From Tetraselmis striata (taxonomy: Eukaryota > Chlorophyta > Chlorodendrophyceae > Chlorodendrales > Chlorodendraceae), in NCBI GenBank assembly GCA_006384855.1, contig VCJN01002150.1:118265-182264 (forward strand): a stretch of DNA of 64,000 bases. Direction: 5' to 3'. Numbering within the stretch: position 1 is the first letter of the stretch; each line of letters starts with the position of its first letter. The notes below the pieces were generated by a model. The model saw only the letters and a list, made by a program, of their open reading frames with translations, made no database searches and was not told where the DNA came from. This document shows positions 36,401 to 47,149 of the stretch, one piece after another. The position numbers and the translations under genes were made by a program.

Positions 36401-39400
36401 CTCTCCTTCCAGCCGCGGTTCCAGTCTTACTACGCATGGACTTTGGTCGAGCGCAATGTGCTGGCGCAGGCGCTGACAGGTTTCGCGTCTGGTCAGATTG
36501 ACATCAATGACTTGGCCAACATTGACAAGGATTTTAAGAACGCGCTTCCATACGTCAACACGTTGGCCGTCCCGCCGGCCTTGAATGGCTTCAACAACAC
36601 CGGTGCCGTCGACTGGATCTCTTACGGCCACCTCAGAGTCGAGATTACTGATCCAGAGGTGAAGACATCTCACGGTGGCGACATCAACACGCTATACGCC
36701 GACAGAGTCAACCTCGTCGTTGACAAGGATACGGGGCTGCCTCACATTTTCAGCTTCATATCCGATAAGTTCGTCGCTCCGCCGCCGGAATTTGAATTCC
36801 GTTCCCCAAAGCTGCAAGACTGCAATATGGTGGCGCAAAGCTACAAGGTAAAAGCCTATCGCGACCTGTTGTCCCTATCCGGTAATCAATACACAATGCA
36901 ACTTACTGACATCCATTTCTTGCATTTGTTATTCAGAGGAATCCTTCCCTGTCCGCCGAGAATTTCTCGGTGTCCTTTCCAGTAGTCCCTAAATTCGGTT
37001 CTTTCCGCCAAGAGTACGAGCCCCTCGCTCAGACCATGGCCAACTTCAAGGAGCTAGTCGCAGCACACGAAGGCGGGGAGAACCCGAGGTTGGCGGATTC
37101 AAGTTCCTACAAGCCAGAGATCGACGTCATCATCGATTTTCTTACGTACTGCAATGCGCGTCAAGCCAACATCGATGGCAGCCACAGACGGGAGGCGAAG
37201 CGCATGGTGAAAGAAAACTACCCGGAAATCTACAAAGCCAACAAAGGCATCCACCTCACGTCGGCTAAGATGTACATCGGCCTCTCGCCGGAAGTCTGCC
37301 GCTACATGTCTATGAAGCTCAACGAGGCGGGTCACACCGTCGTGGGAGACACGTCGATGCACAAACTCCTGGTGAGTGCCCCATTCTCCCAAATTATTAT
37401 TAAGCTGACCGTGGCAGCAAATAGGCGTAAAGTGTGACAAAAGTCGTTCTTCGTTCGCGGGTTAAACATATGTCACAGTGGGACGAAACGGTCTGTCATC
37501 AGCGGGACGAAACGGTTTGTCATCAGTGGGACGAAACGTTCTGTCATCAATGGGACAAAACGGTTTGTCATCAGTGGGACGAAACGGTTTGTCATCAGTA
37601 GGACGAAACGGTCTGTCATCAGTGGGACGAAACGGTTTGTCATCAGTGGGACGAAACGGTTTGTCATCAGTGGGACGAAACGGTCTGTCATCAGTGGGAC
37701 GAAACGGTTTGTCATCAGCGGGACGAAACGGTTTGTCATCAGCGGGACGAAACGGTCTGTCATCAGTGGGACAAAACGGTCTGTCATCAGTGGGACGAAA
37801 CGGTTTGTCATCAGTGGGACGAAACGGTTTGTCATCAGCGGGACGAAACGGTCTGTCATCAGCGGGACGAAACGGTATGTCATCAGTGGGACGAAACGGT
37901 TTGTCATCAGTGGGACGAAACGAAACGGTTTGTCATCAGCGGGACGAAACGGTCCGTCATCAACGGGACGAAACGGTTTGTCATCGAGGTACAATCGTTC
38001 GGAATTTTGAAATCGGTGCAATTGTTTCTGCATAACCTTCGCAGATGTTTCGAGAGTTGGTATGCAGAACAGGATGCAAATCGCCCCGGCTTTAGGGCAC
38101 TCCCGCAAATCAGGGTAGTGAAGGAGTTCAAGAAGTCTGAAGTTCTTCAAGTTGAACTTGAGAAGATCGGCATCAAAGATGAGAAGAGCAACGAGTTCTC
38201 AAATTTGATTGACCTCTGTTCGCGCCCACAACGGTGAGCTGCGTACATGATGAAAATTAATTGTGTTGTTAATGCTGCTAGATTCTGACAAATGATTTGC
38301 GCAGTGTTTTTGAGCCCCTTGAGCAGATTTCTGAAGCCTACCGGCATGTGGACCTCGGTGTTCGAGGATGGAGCGAAGCCAGAACCAAACTCGGAGACCT
38401 GTTAGTGTACTACGAGCAAGAACTCGATAGAGTCAAGCGCCTCAATGCCGGCAGGCAACTCACCCAGAAGGAAGTGAGCAAGGTTTACGAAGCAATTCGG
38501 AAGCCTATCAATGCAATCCTCGATAATAAGAAGTACGGCTTCGGGAAAGACAGAGCTCACTTCCGAGTCGCACTCATGGAGGTAAGTTGTGACCGACCCC
38601 AGTGTCTTAATCACATGGAATACTAACATGTCTTTCTCCGTACTGAAGTTTGTTTTTCGACCCAGGATGTTGGCTTTGGACCCCATGCGCCCTGGCTAGA
38701 CGAGCCGTCTCTTGCCAAGCAGAGCGACAGCGCGGATCTCCCTGTGGGCCAGATGTACCTGGTGGTTGGACTGCTCATCCAAGGCGAGCACAGTGTGACC
38801 CCGAGCCTCTACGAGCTTGTGGATGACATTAAGCATGCCGGCGACGATGGCCCCATGGCTGTCACGCACACCAACGCGAAGTGGCTCGCGATGATTGAGA
38901 CCTGGAGGTTTCGCGATCTCTTGCGTCGAGCAAGCATCAAGCTCATGAATGCTATTGGCACGGCAAAGGGACACGGACAGGAACTCCAACTGCTGACGCC
39001 CGACGAACCGGCCAGGAACTGGGGGAAACATCTCTCGGACCACATCATCGAAATGGATGTGGATGACAAAGTGTCGGGTGAGCAAGCGGCCGCTCGCCTT
39101 GACGCTATCACCAAGTTCCAAGCCAAGGTTGATGACCTCGGCCCAACAGGCTTCCCCAGAAAGTTCCAGGATTTGTTCAAAGGTGCTCATCGCTCCGGTC
39201 CTTTGATGGTCTTGCTGACCCCTCCTGCCAGATGGGGGGACATGAAATCCGCCGATTGTCTCACACCACTACCGGTTCGAGAGCATATCGCGGCCACCAA
39301 CACCACCATCAGGAGTGAGGCGTATCGCATCAAGAATCAGATGCCGGACTTGGTCATCTCCTTCTTCACAGAGTTTGCTCTTCTGGCATGTGCGCCGGAG

Positions 39401-40822
39401 CTTATCGCGGTTTCCGCTCCGAATGTTTCTAATGAGCTGTGGATATCGATGAAGGTAACTAAGATCTTGTGCAACCACAAATGCTCTTCTGAATTTTCGT
39501 TGTGAGCTATTAACCCGAATCTGTTTTCTAATACACACAGGCCGAGAAACTTCCGGTGATGCCCAAGGGCCATGAGGTCGACAAGGATGAGGAGGTGTGG
39601 TTGAACACGGAGCTTTGCAAGACTTGCATTGTGGAGGGGAACTTCAAGGCTCCCGCGACAAAACAATTCGTCGCGGACGCCATGTCGGCAGTTCGTGCCA
39701 AAAAGGCAACAGTCTTCATTGCCGACGCGCTTTTCGGAGCTGGTTCGCACACATGGGACTCGAAGGATGATGCGTGGGGCACGGACGACTTCAACGACGT
39801 GTTTGCTTTCGCCAGGCAAGACAACCCCCACAACCCCGGTGCGTACTAGATGACTGTGCTTTCATTTATCTCATTCCCGATTTACCCCCGCGCAGGCAGT
39901 TGAATATCCTGACTGGATCTTCTGACGTCCACACTGCTCTCGATGGGTGCCATTTCTTCATTCACCTCTCGGACCAGCAACTTGGATCCGCAATCACAGC
40001 CGTTCAAAAACAAGCTGAGGACCTCATCTATCACGTCCTGACTTGGGCCAAGGATTGCGGGATGAAGATGGGCAGCTCTCTGCGTCACGACGCTGAGTAC
40101 TACCTCTACGTCAGGAAGCCCCCGCCAAGCATCATACCTGACAACATCCGTTTCGATGATCCCCGAAGGTGAGATTTGATCCGTGGAAAATAGCCGGCTT
40201 GTATATTCTACTCGCTAAGCCGGTTGTGCCTTTCCAGGTTCTCTACATCCATCATGTTGGGTCACTTCAAAGACAGTTCGAAATTGAAGGACGAGAACAG
40301 ACAGACGGTGAACAAGTACCAAAAGCCTATCGCTCTCTTCGCCAAGCACCTTAAGATGGCGGCAACAGATGGGACAACAATCGTCGACGTCACAGCCGGA
40401 ACCGGGACAACCGCGGTGCGTGAGGGGTGCAACCCGGGTGAGTGTCTTAATGGGATCAACATAAAGAAAATAACGCCTTGTGCGGTTTGCCACGCCTTTT
40501 CCAGGTCGCTGCGGCCTTTTCCGTGTGGTGGGACCATATGGATCATACCTACTCGTTCACACACAGGAACTTGAAGATTATCCTCATTGACAACCAGAAG
40601 ACGCAAATCGCTGGGATGAAGTCCAGGATGACCTCATGGTTCAAAGAGAAACCATGGGACGAGACTCAAAGACTGCGTCCAAGTGACTTCGAGAAGTGGC
40701 CGGGTCTACCCCATCCAATGACCGAGTTAGAGGAGCAGTTAGAGCGTGTAGCGGCGGATAAGAGGAGGCAAGAGGCGGCAGATCGCCGAGGGGATTATGT
40801 GATCGAAGATGATGATATGTAG
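33484..40822 (+). CDS. Transposon-borne large protein with C-terminal N6-adenine-methyltransferase-like domain
   Basis: Exons: 33484-33544, 34574-34939, 35022-35114, 35200-35292, 35378-35434, 35542-36224, 36308-36847, 36937-37371, 37989-38233, 38305-38581, 38666-39454, 39541-39838, 39896-40168, 40238-40437 and about 40567-40822; about 1,550 residues. The N-terminus is Lys-rich (MAPKKNEPAKDKEDKDD), followed by an acidic Glu-Pro repeat tract (35.6-35.7 kb). The long middle is unrecognised. The C-terminal ~350 residues follow the order of N6/N4 DNA methyltransferases: VFIADALFGAGSHTWD where DPPY is expected, a W-K segment, IVDVTAGTGTTAV as the SAM loop, then LIDNQKTQ. Most joins keep frame; those at 39838/39896 and 40437/40567 are one base off under GT-AG rules. 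The methyltransferase call is from motif order only. Confidence 0.7.
33561..33797 (+). repeat. Tandem duplication in intron 1, 121-bp period
   Basis: Two near-identical units, 33561-33681 and 33682-33797, each starting TACAGTAGC and containing GATCTAGCGAGTTCGGTTAG. Confidence 0.95.
34043..34552 (+). repeat. 24-bp minisatellite array 3 (in intron 1)
   Basis: About 21 units of the TCATCAGTGGGACGAAAC family, nearly identical to one another. The array ends about 22 bases before the acceptor of exon 2. The intron spans 33545-34573. Confidence 0.97.
34968..35320 (+). repeat. Duplicated exon-plus-intron unit, ~178-bp period
   Basis: Exon 35022-35114 and exon 35200-35292 encode nearly the same 31 residues (SKGRAQEPVATKSSKESKGK and SKGRAHEPVATQASKESKGK). 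Their upstream introns are also alike (TTTGTGAGTGCACTGTGTCA). The second copy uses a GC donor (CCAG|GCAATT) in place of GT. All exons here are phase 1, so the duplication kept the frame. Confidence 0.9.
37470..37985 (+). repeat. 24-bp minisatellite array 4 (in intron 8)
   Basis: About 21 units of the same family. The intron runs from GTGAGTGCC (37372) to an acceptor formed by the truncated last unit (CATCGAG|GTACAATCG, 37988/37989). That acceptor keeps the reading frame, while the more usual-looking CTTCGCAG at 38044 does not. Confidence 0.9.
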
Positions 40823-41134
40823 TACAATTCCGCAAAATTAGCCGCTCATATGTTTTGTCCCGGCTTTGACAGAGTTTCAGCCCCGGACGGACAAACTACT
40901 TGTAGCCATCACGGCCCCCGCACTTTTTTGTCCCAGTTTGGACAGAGTTTCAGCCCCCGATGGCGCAAACTTCTTGTAACCATCCCGTTTCCTTCAATCT
41001 TTTGATTTGTCCCTGCTTGGACGGAATTGGTTTCCCCGACTTGGCACAAAATGAACCAACCGGCATTCATATTAGCTTGCAATCCCACTACTGCCCCAAA
41101 CCCTAATTTAGACCTAACCACAATGCACCGCGTG
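40823..41134 (+). repeat. Right subterminal repeats of the transposon
   Basis: Three imperfect copies of a TTTTGTCCC-N(3-7)-GGACAGAGTTTCAGCC unit lie at about 40852, 40926 and 41007. Reduced versions occur in copy 1 (near 2598 and 2674). The array unit (GTGGGACGAAAC), the intron palindrome and the left end (TTTTGTCCAAAATGGGAC) share the GTCC/GGAC core. Confidence 0.65.
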
Positions 41135-41164
41135 CCTCGGGGCAAAATAGGTTGCATTACTGTT
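41135..41164 (-). repeat. Right terminal inverted repeat
   Basis: Reads ...GCAAAATAGGTTGCATTACTGTT, the imperfect reverse complement of the left end at 25186; the last two dozen bases are best kept. Confidence 0.75.
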
Positions 41165-41349
41165 TGTTGCTACTCGCTACGTACTTTACTGGCTACGTGC
41201 AAGTATGCCTCATCTCTACCTTTAAGCACTTTGGATGATGGCCCAACTATGCCTCATCTATCCGCAGTCTGCTCTCCCAAGGGGCGGTGAAGCATCTCAT
41301 GAGATGGTTTCACTGCAAAATTTTGTAAGTCGACCAGTATAGAACAAGA

Positions 41350-42180
41350 TCATGGCCGCCGGTATCTATCCGCCCATTGCATGATGGGAGTCATTACGGC
41401 GGCCGCTGGCCTGGTGCCCTCGTCCACGCCCCACGGAATGTTGGGGTACGGCAGGAAGCTTGCCCGAAGTGCTGCAACTGCACTTGTTGGGCGCGGGTAA
41501 TCGGGGACGATGCCACCCGCCATGTCGGCTTCCCAATTCTTGGCAGTCTCTCTCAATCTGCGCACATTGGCCGCCGTGTCAGGGGGATGGTTCATGTACA
41601 ACGTGGAGCGGGATAGCAGGGTCGTAGCCGCTAGCACTATTGCCGTGAACAGCTTGAACTGTCTAGTCGACGAAGGCTTCCCGCAGCTTTGGGTGCCCTT
41701 GTGGGTCCTTCTCGATGCACACCTCCAAAGCGCGTTACAGCTGAGCCCGCGCCGCAGCGAGCCATATCCGGTCGACTTCGCTAAACATGCCTCTTTCAGA
41801 AAAAACCGGGTATCGTCCGGCGCGTCTATGAGAACGAACTACCAGCCCCCGGAGACCCTTTGCCCCAACGGCGAGGATGCCCGGCAACGACTGTTCCTTG
41901 TCGAGAGAGGCATACATTATGTTGTTGTCGGTCCTGCATGTTTGAACCCATCCCCGCTTGAGATGGATGCACCCCCTCTCCACCAATTCCTGGGTGAGGT
42001 ATTGGCTGAACTCCGTAGGGACGCCTCGTGCTCCCGGTGGCGCTTGGCCATACTGCTGGGCGAGGCGAGGAGCCGTGGATATGGTGGGTCACGATGGGTG
42101 CCGGCGGCGGGTGAGTGCTGGTGGAGCAGTTGGGTTTGGGTTCGGTAGTTGGGAGAAACCGACAACTTTGCTGCACTACA
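41350..42180 (-). pseudogene. Unrecognised decayed minus-strand gene
   Basis: The minus strand reads LVERGCIHLKRGWVQTCRTD, then IMYASLDKEQSLPGILAVGA, RSHRRAGRYPVFSERGMF and EVDRIWLAAARAQ (41986-41735). After a gap it continues with NHPPDTAANVRRLRETAKNW and PYPNIPWGVDEGTRPAAAVM (41637-41350). The segments are protein-like and in order but not in one frame. No family is recognised. The neighbouring 42.2-42.57 kb shows nothing. Confidence 0.35.
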
Positions 42181-42571
42181 AGTCGTCGTTGGCAGCCCTG
42201 ACGACCAACGTGTCTCAGCCGCTTGTCTCACTGTTTGGGCTTGTGCATACGCGTAGAATCGATTTTAGAACGGAGTACGCCAGAATACGCGACCATTCTC
42301 CGTGAAGGGGTATGTAGCTACGGACGAATTACGATTCTGTCGATTCTGTCGCAAGTGTGTGTCAAATGTGTTCTCATGCAAACGCTAAGTACGGGATATG
42401 TACGGGACATTACGCGATGGCTACGCAGCAAGTCGCGGAGTGCGCTAACAACGGAGCGCGATGAGAAGTCGTCTAGGCGCGGCGCCGACTTATGTTTTTG
42501 AAAAAAGCAGTCGCTGCGCCCATCGGACGCCTACTCGCACCCGCTATACAGTACCGTAGCTGCTCATCCTC

Positions 42572-44200
42572 ATGCACGCGCCCTCCATCATGGCCACCCA
42601 CGCCGAGCTAATTCCAGGCACCCCCTACGGCAAAGCTGTGAGGCATGAGGGCATGACCATACCACTCGGTGCTCTGTGCAGCACGGGCCGCATCGTTGAG
42701 TACGTGCGGCACACACTATTCCGCGGCCTAGCGACCAACAACCATATCCGCGTTCACCCAGAGCGAGGACGCGTTCGGCTATGCTCTCGCAGACATACTG
42801 AACAACTGCGCCGAGCCAAAGCAGTACGACGCAGCCGGCAAGAAGCACCTGCTTGAGACAGGTTTTCAAGTGTCCGATGAGGGTGTCGTCACGCTGTATT
42901 TTACCTCGTGCGTACCCAACGCGACGCGTGCCCATATCTTGAACCTAGCACCCGAGGCGGCGCCATCCCCCCCCCCCCCCCCCCCGCTCGCAAGATCTGA
43001 CATGGGCACTGCGGTTAAGCATGCCTTGCCGACGTTCCATCCCATACTATCACTATGAGCCAGGGGCGGGAGTCCACCATGAAAGGTACTGACAGTGAGT
43101 CGGCGGGTGGCTGAGATGACTGCGTGGAGGATTTGAATTTCACAGGCTTTGACCGCCCCGTGCCGCGTTCTTGCTGTTGCTCCTGCAATCAAGGACAAGG
43201 CGGTGCTGTCGGATGTCTTTGACGAATGCTGGCCGCGCGACACGAATACGGGGATCCCTCACCCTCTGAAGAGGACGCCGAGGTTTCTCATCGCCTCGCC
43301 CCCGTACATCTAACGGATTTGCTACGCTACCTTCAACTACCGTGCTGGCTACACAACCGCAAACCACATCTACGCAAGGGAGACCATCTTGACCGCATTC
43401 CGAGAGTACACCCCCTCCCACTTCCCCCCAACCCCACTGCGACCATCCTTGTGGGTTGTGCTGACGGTTGACCTTGTGATGTACAAGAAGCAGGGGAAGG
43501 TGAGGAACTACCTCGCGCTCGGCACTACTTCCTGAGTGAGGGCAAGGACGGCAAGGTAGGTAGGAAGAAGGGACCATTGCCGAGCGCGGACCGACTCGTG
43601 AAGGCCCTTGATCTTGCAGAGGCGGCCTGGCAATAGAGCGAGCTGGGGAGGTACTACCAAGCCGGCAAGTGCCCCCCCTTCTAACTTGATATTCAAGGGC
43701 GAAGAGGAGGTCTGCGAGGTGACGCCGTACTGGGAAGCCACAGGTGAGTCGCGTTTGTTTCCGCACTTGTTCGATTACACAGCCACCGCCGCCGCGACAA
43801 ATAATCAACACGCATACTAACTTTCGCAGTTGTTGTGTCAGACCCCCGCCCAGCCCCTACGTTCGGCGGTAAGCCGATCGTATCGAGTGTTCAGCGCAAC
43901 AAGGTCGCGTCGCTGCCGCTGGCGGGCACCGCTGCGTCGCCAAAGCTCCACGGCTTGGTGGGCGTGCTGGCGCAGCATCAGAAAAGGGCAGGCGGCATCA
44001 TCAAGCACAATACCAACGCGGTCAAGAACCTCGCCGCCACGCAAGCCGTCCCCGGCGACAACGTCGACGAGGGCAGTAGCCCGGAGCCCCCGGCCAAGAA
44101 GGCCAAGCAGCCCGTCAAGCAGGCGGCTGGAGGGCTGGCCCGGGGCCGGGTAGGTGCCGGGGCCATGGCGGGCGGTGGGCCGGCCGCCGGGCCGCCGTAG
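42572..44200 (+). pseudogene. Unrecognised, probably spliced and decayed plus-strand gene
   Basis: Protein-like segments in order: HEGMTIPLGALCSTGRIVEY (42650), YALADILNNCAEPKQYDAAG and VSDEGVVTLYFTSCVPNATR (about 42780-42960), a poly-C tract (42967-42985) within a probable intron, VLAVAPAIKDKAVLSDVFDE and PRFLIASPPYI (about 43160-43310), and a last exon from about 43829 (CTTTCGCAG acceptor) to TAG 44200, which is Ala/Pro/Lys-rich (PEPPAKKAKQPVKQAAGG). Stops interrupt the middle. IASPPYI recalls the catalytic PPY of adenine methyltransferases, but that is a three-residue hint only. Family unknown. Confidence 0.35.
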
Positions 44201-44764
44201 CCGCTGCCGGCACCCGTGAGCAGCATGCCGGCCGCCGAGGCGGTCCCGGCCAAAACCGAATGTAAATACTTTATTCCGCCCGCCCACTACCGCGCGCCCG
44301 CTCGCTGGCACTGCCGCGCGCGCGCTACATCGCGGATCAAGCCAGAGCGCAGCTGCGAGATTGTCGGGCTTGTAGAGGCAGATGCAAAAATAGTCCTACG
44401 CGGATATAGTGTCATGATGATGAGTGATATGCGCCGAATAGAGTTTATTACGAGAGTGTCACGGAATGACTATAGACGAATGTCATTATATTGGTAAGAT
44501 TACTTGATAAATACAGGGTCTTACAGTATAATTACGATGTCGTGCGGGAGCCGGGTGACGCTGGGCAGCGGCTGCAGGTCCGCAGCCGCCGAAAACTCAT
44601 GCACCACCTCGCGATGGCCAGCTCCATCAGCCTCCTCTCCTTTTTTGCTGTCGCGGTTCCTCTTGGATCGCTGGCTGCCTCGCCACTTTTTGCGGGCACC
44701 CATGCCGTGCCTCTACACCTCATGCTGAGCCTTGTTGTAATCTTTCGGGGGCTTATGCTCACGA

Positions 44765-45520
44765 TGGGTCGATGCCGGCCAGCCAGGCGGACCTCAGATT
44801 CCGTCTGATACCGGCGCCCTGCGCAATGAGCTCCAAGGCGGGTTCGGGCTTCGGTGGCACCTCCAGCCACGCGTCATCGTCGTCGTCCTCCTCCTGCTCA
44901 GCTTGAGTATCGCCCGCCTGGCCGCTGACGCAGCGGGATGGCGCAGGGCGGTGGGCGTGACGCTGGCTGGGCGTTGCGCCGGCTTCCTTGCAGCCGCAGT
45001 AGCCGGCGTCATCGCTGCCGTGCGCCGCGAAAGCGCACATGCCATGGAAGTGGCCTTCGCACTCGCGGCAGCGGTGGTGAGGGCTGCGCATGTCGATCAG
45101 ACTGCCCGCCGGCATACATACACACACAACAACGCACCGAGCCGTCCTTGGCAGCGAGGGAACATGGAAATGTCCTCATGCTCCTCATGGTCGTCCTCGC
45201 CCGAATCCTCCGCGACCATGTCCGGGTCCAGGGTGTAGATGTCTTTCAACATGTCGCCGTCGCATAGCGGGTTGGCGAGCAGGCGTTGTTCGCTGTTATG
45301 CAGCCTGGCGGGGGCAAGCGGCTGCGACATTCGCCGCTCTTGCGCGTATGATCGAGCTTCCCGAGGGGTATGGGGTGAGCGGCCGGACCTTGGCGGAGGA
45401 TTCGGGGCCACGGTGGCGTCGCGGCGCAGGGGTGCCGGGTCTAGGGGCTGCGGGCGGGCGTTGGTTTGGGAAATGGAGCCAGGTAGGAGGTCTTGAACCA
45501 AAAACCGGTCACGCATACGC
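44765..45520 (-). CDS. Protein with a Cys/His zinc-binding C-terminus, partial
   Basis: Two minus-strand exons seem joined by a ~37-base intron (GTGCGTTG...GGCGGGCAG, about 45147-45111). The first encodes LLANPLCDGDMLKDIYTLDP and an acidic stretch. The second encodes SPHHRCRECEGHFHGMCAFA then GYCGC, a C-x2-C-x4-H-x2-C type zinc site, and an acidic run (EEDDDDDAW). Such Cys/His tails are common in transposon proteins of algae. No catalytic domain is visible. The family is not recognised and the start is not determined. Confidence 0.4.
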
Positions 45521-45930
45521 AGGGCGTTTTGAAAGAAAAATGCCCCGCGTACTCGTAACGCGAACGCAGATCTTGGCTTCGCCGGGTGTCACCGCCTCAC
45601 GGGTTTTGGATTCTGTTTTCGCCGGCTGGCTACGTGGCGCGACGAGGTGCCCGTATTGTCCGCGTATTTAAAATAAGCGTATTGTAATCGTATTGTAACA
45701 TGAGGCTTAATATCTCAACTGCCGCTCCGCGCAATGAGCTCATATATGTTCGCATGATTGCTGTGCTGGGAGCGGAGGTGCCGGGGCGCAGGGGCGCATC
45801 TTGCTGCGGGCGGGCGGGCCGGTACGAGGTGCTATAACTACACCCCTCCACACAAGTCCGGGTTTTGCATTTTCGATCGCAAAGCGCTTGCATAGGCGAG
45901 AGTAACGCCGGCTGCATGTGCATACATGCT
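45521..45930. other. Stretch without a supported gene
   Basis: No protein-like frame, repeat or RNA gene was recognised here. Confidence 0.5.
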
Positions 45931-45932
45931 AA

Positions 45933-46646
45933 CTACAGTGGGAATAGTTCGGGCAAACGCCTATTGCGCGCTTTATACCCACCCGCGCGACAACACGACC
46001 ATTTGGGGCGCCTTTTATAAAACGCGAAATCGGTGCATAGTACGTTGGCGCTAGAAAATTGTGGGTTGCGCCAACCGTCCAAACCTATGGAAATAGCGGC
46101 ACTCGTCGCACCGAACTCGGTGAATAAGGCCCTTGACATAAGTTGCACAGACCGTGCGTGTAGGCCACTGAAAGCATGTCGCTATAGGCACGACGTGACA
46201 CCCCAACGACAAGTTGGCCATTGTGGGGAGCAGTTTTGGGGTGAAAATGCTGCTGTTTCTGTGGCAAACGCACGCAGAAGAGGCGCTCGATGGCCGCCTT
46301 GGCGTAGGGCAATGCTCTACTATGGGGGCGCGTGGTGGGATGCCACTTGCACCGTTTCGTGGGCGGGGTGGCGCGGTAGAGGTGTGGACTTTAATTAATA
46401 TGAAATTCCTTGAAAAATGCTGTGGAGAATGGTATTTTGGCTGGTAGATGTGTGTATCGATAGGAGGCGGCACATGCTAAGTGGTGGTGGTCCGTGGTCA
46501 TCCACACACATAACGCTCTCGCGCAACCAAGTATGGGGCCTAGACACGCACTTGGCGCAAAGCCACGCGCCCGACATGGGTGGGCACATGAGGCAGTGAG
46601 GGGCAACTTGGATGATCATCTTTGGGGATTTTTCCGGGGCCCCCAA
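45933..46646 (-). pseudogene. Possible hAT-like transposase fragment
   Basis: Minus-strand segments: CLMCPPMSGAWLCAKCVSRP (a Cys-rich zinc-finger-like block, near 46.6 kb), VGVSRRAYSDMLSVAYTHGL (46.2 kb) and ALFTEFGATSAAISIGLDGW followed by RNPQFSSANVL (46.1 kb). The order zinc finger, SRR, then 'aISxDGW.N' matches the N-terminal half of hAT transposases. Frames are broken and the C-terminal dimerisation region is not seen. Confidence 0.4.
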
Positions 46647-46649
46647 AAA

Positions 46650-47140
46650 ATCGAATTTTTAAAATTGGAATATTGGTTTCGACGCAGAGTTGAACGTTGA
46701 ATTGCGTGGTATTTTTAAAAAGTTTTTCTGAGCAAAACCTGAGAAGTTATAGCGTTTAAAAGCCAAGGGGTGTTGCTCAGCGTGGCCAACACTGATGCCA
46801 TGTCAGTATCGCAACGCGACATGTACTAGCCGCCGCCCACACGGCTGCACCCCAACCAAATGCACCCGAGCCCCTCGCCAATGAGTTTCCTCAGGCGTTC
46901 ATGGCCATCCCGCCGTTTGGTTGTCTATTCACGCGCGTCGGCGTGTGCGTGATACCGACCCTGGTTTTGGTGCATTTGCAGGCGACGCCCATCCACGCAC
47001 CAAGTGCAGCGTGACACACTAGTCAAAGGTCTTTAAGCTTCGGTTTGAGCCACTCGTCATGCAGGTTTTATAAAACCCTCTGAGATTCCAGGGTTTCATT
47101 TCATATACCCTACGTTCAGGTACCCTAGACTTCTGAAGTC
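46650..47140. other. Stretch without a supported gene
   Basis: AT-rich at the left, then ordinary composition. No gene or repeat found. Confidence 0.5.
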
Positions 47141-47149
47141 TTGAGACTG

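Larger units (their letters stand above)
25186..41164. mobile_element. Large two-gene transposon: DUF7869-like transposase plus methyltransferase-domain protein
   Basis: The ends are inverted repeats: 25186 onward reads AACAGTAAT-2nt-AACCTATTTTGC, and the reverse complement of 41164 reads the same with about 26 of 30 positions kept. Just inside each end are TTTTGTCC/GGACAAA motifs. Two divergent genes fill the body: transposase-like leftward (32940 to 25476) and methyltransferase-domain rightward (33484 to 40822). Left-end copies at 19845 and 61767, and a right-end copy at 1-2834, show the same gene next to the same terminus, which supports one element rather than two neighbours. The full span is 15,979 bases, about 12.3 kb without the nested element at 28745-32380. 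A TGTT on both flanks may be a 4-bp target duplication. Confidence 0.7.

Noticed and set aside
43295-43312. PPY motif (IASPPYI) as evidence of a second methyltransferase
   Set aside because: No SAM-binding loop was found near it and the frame is interrupted.
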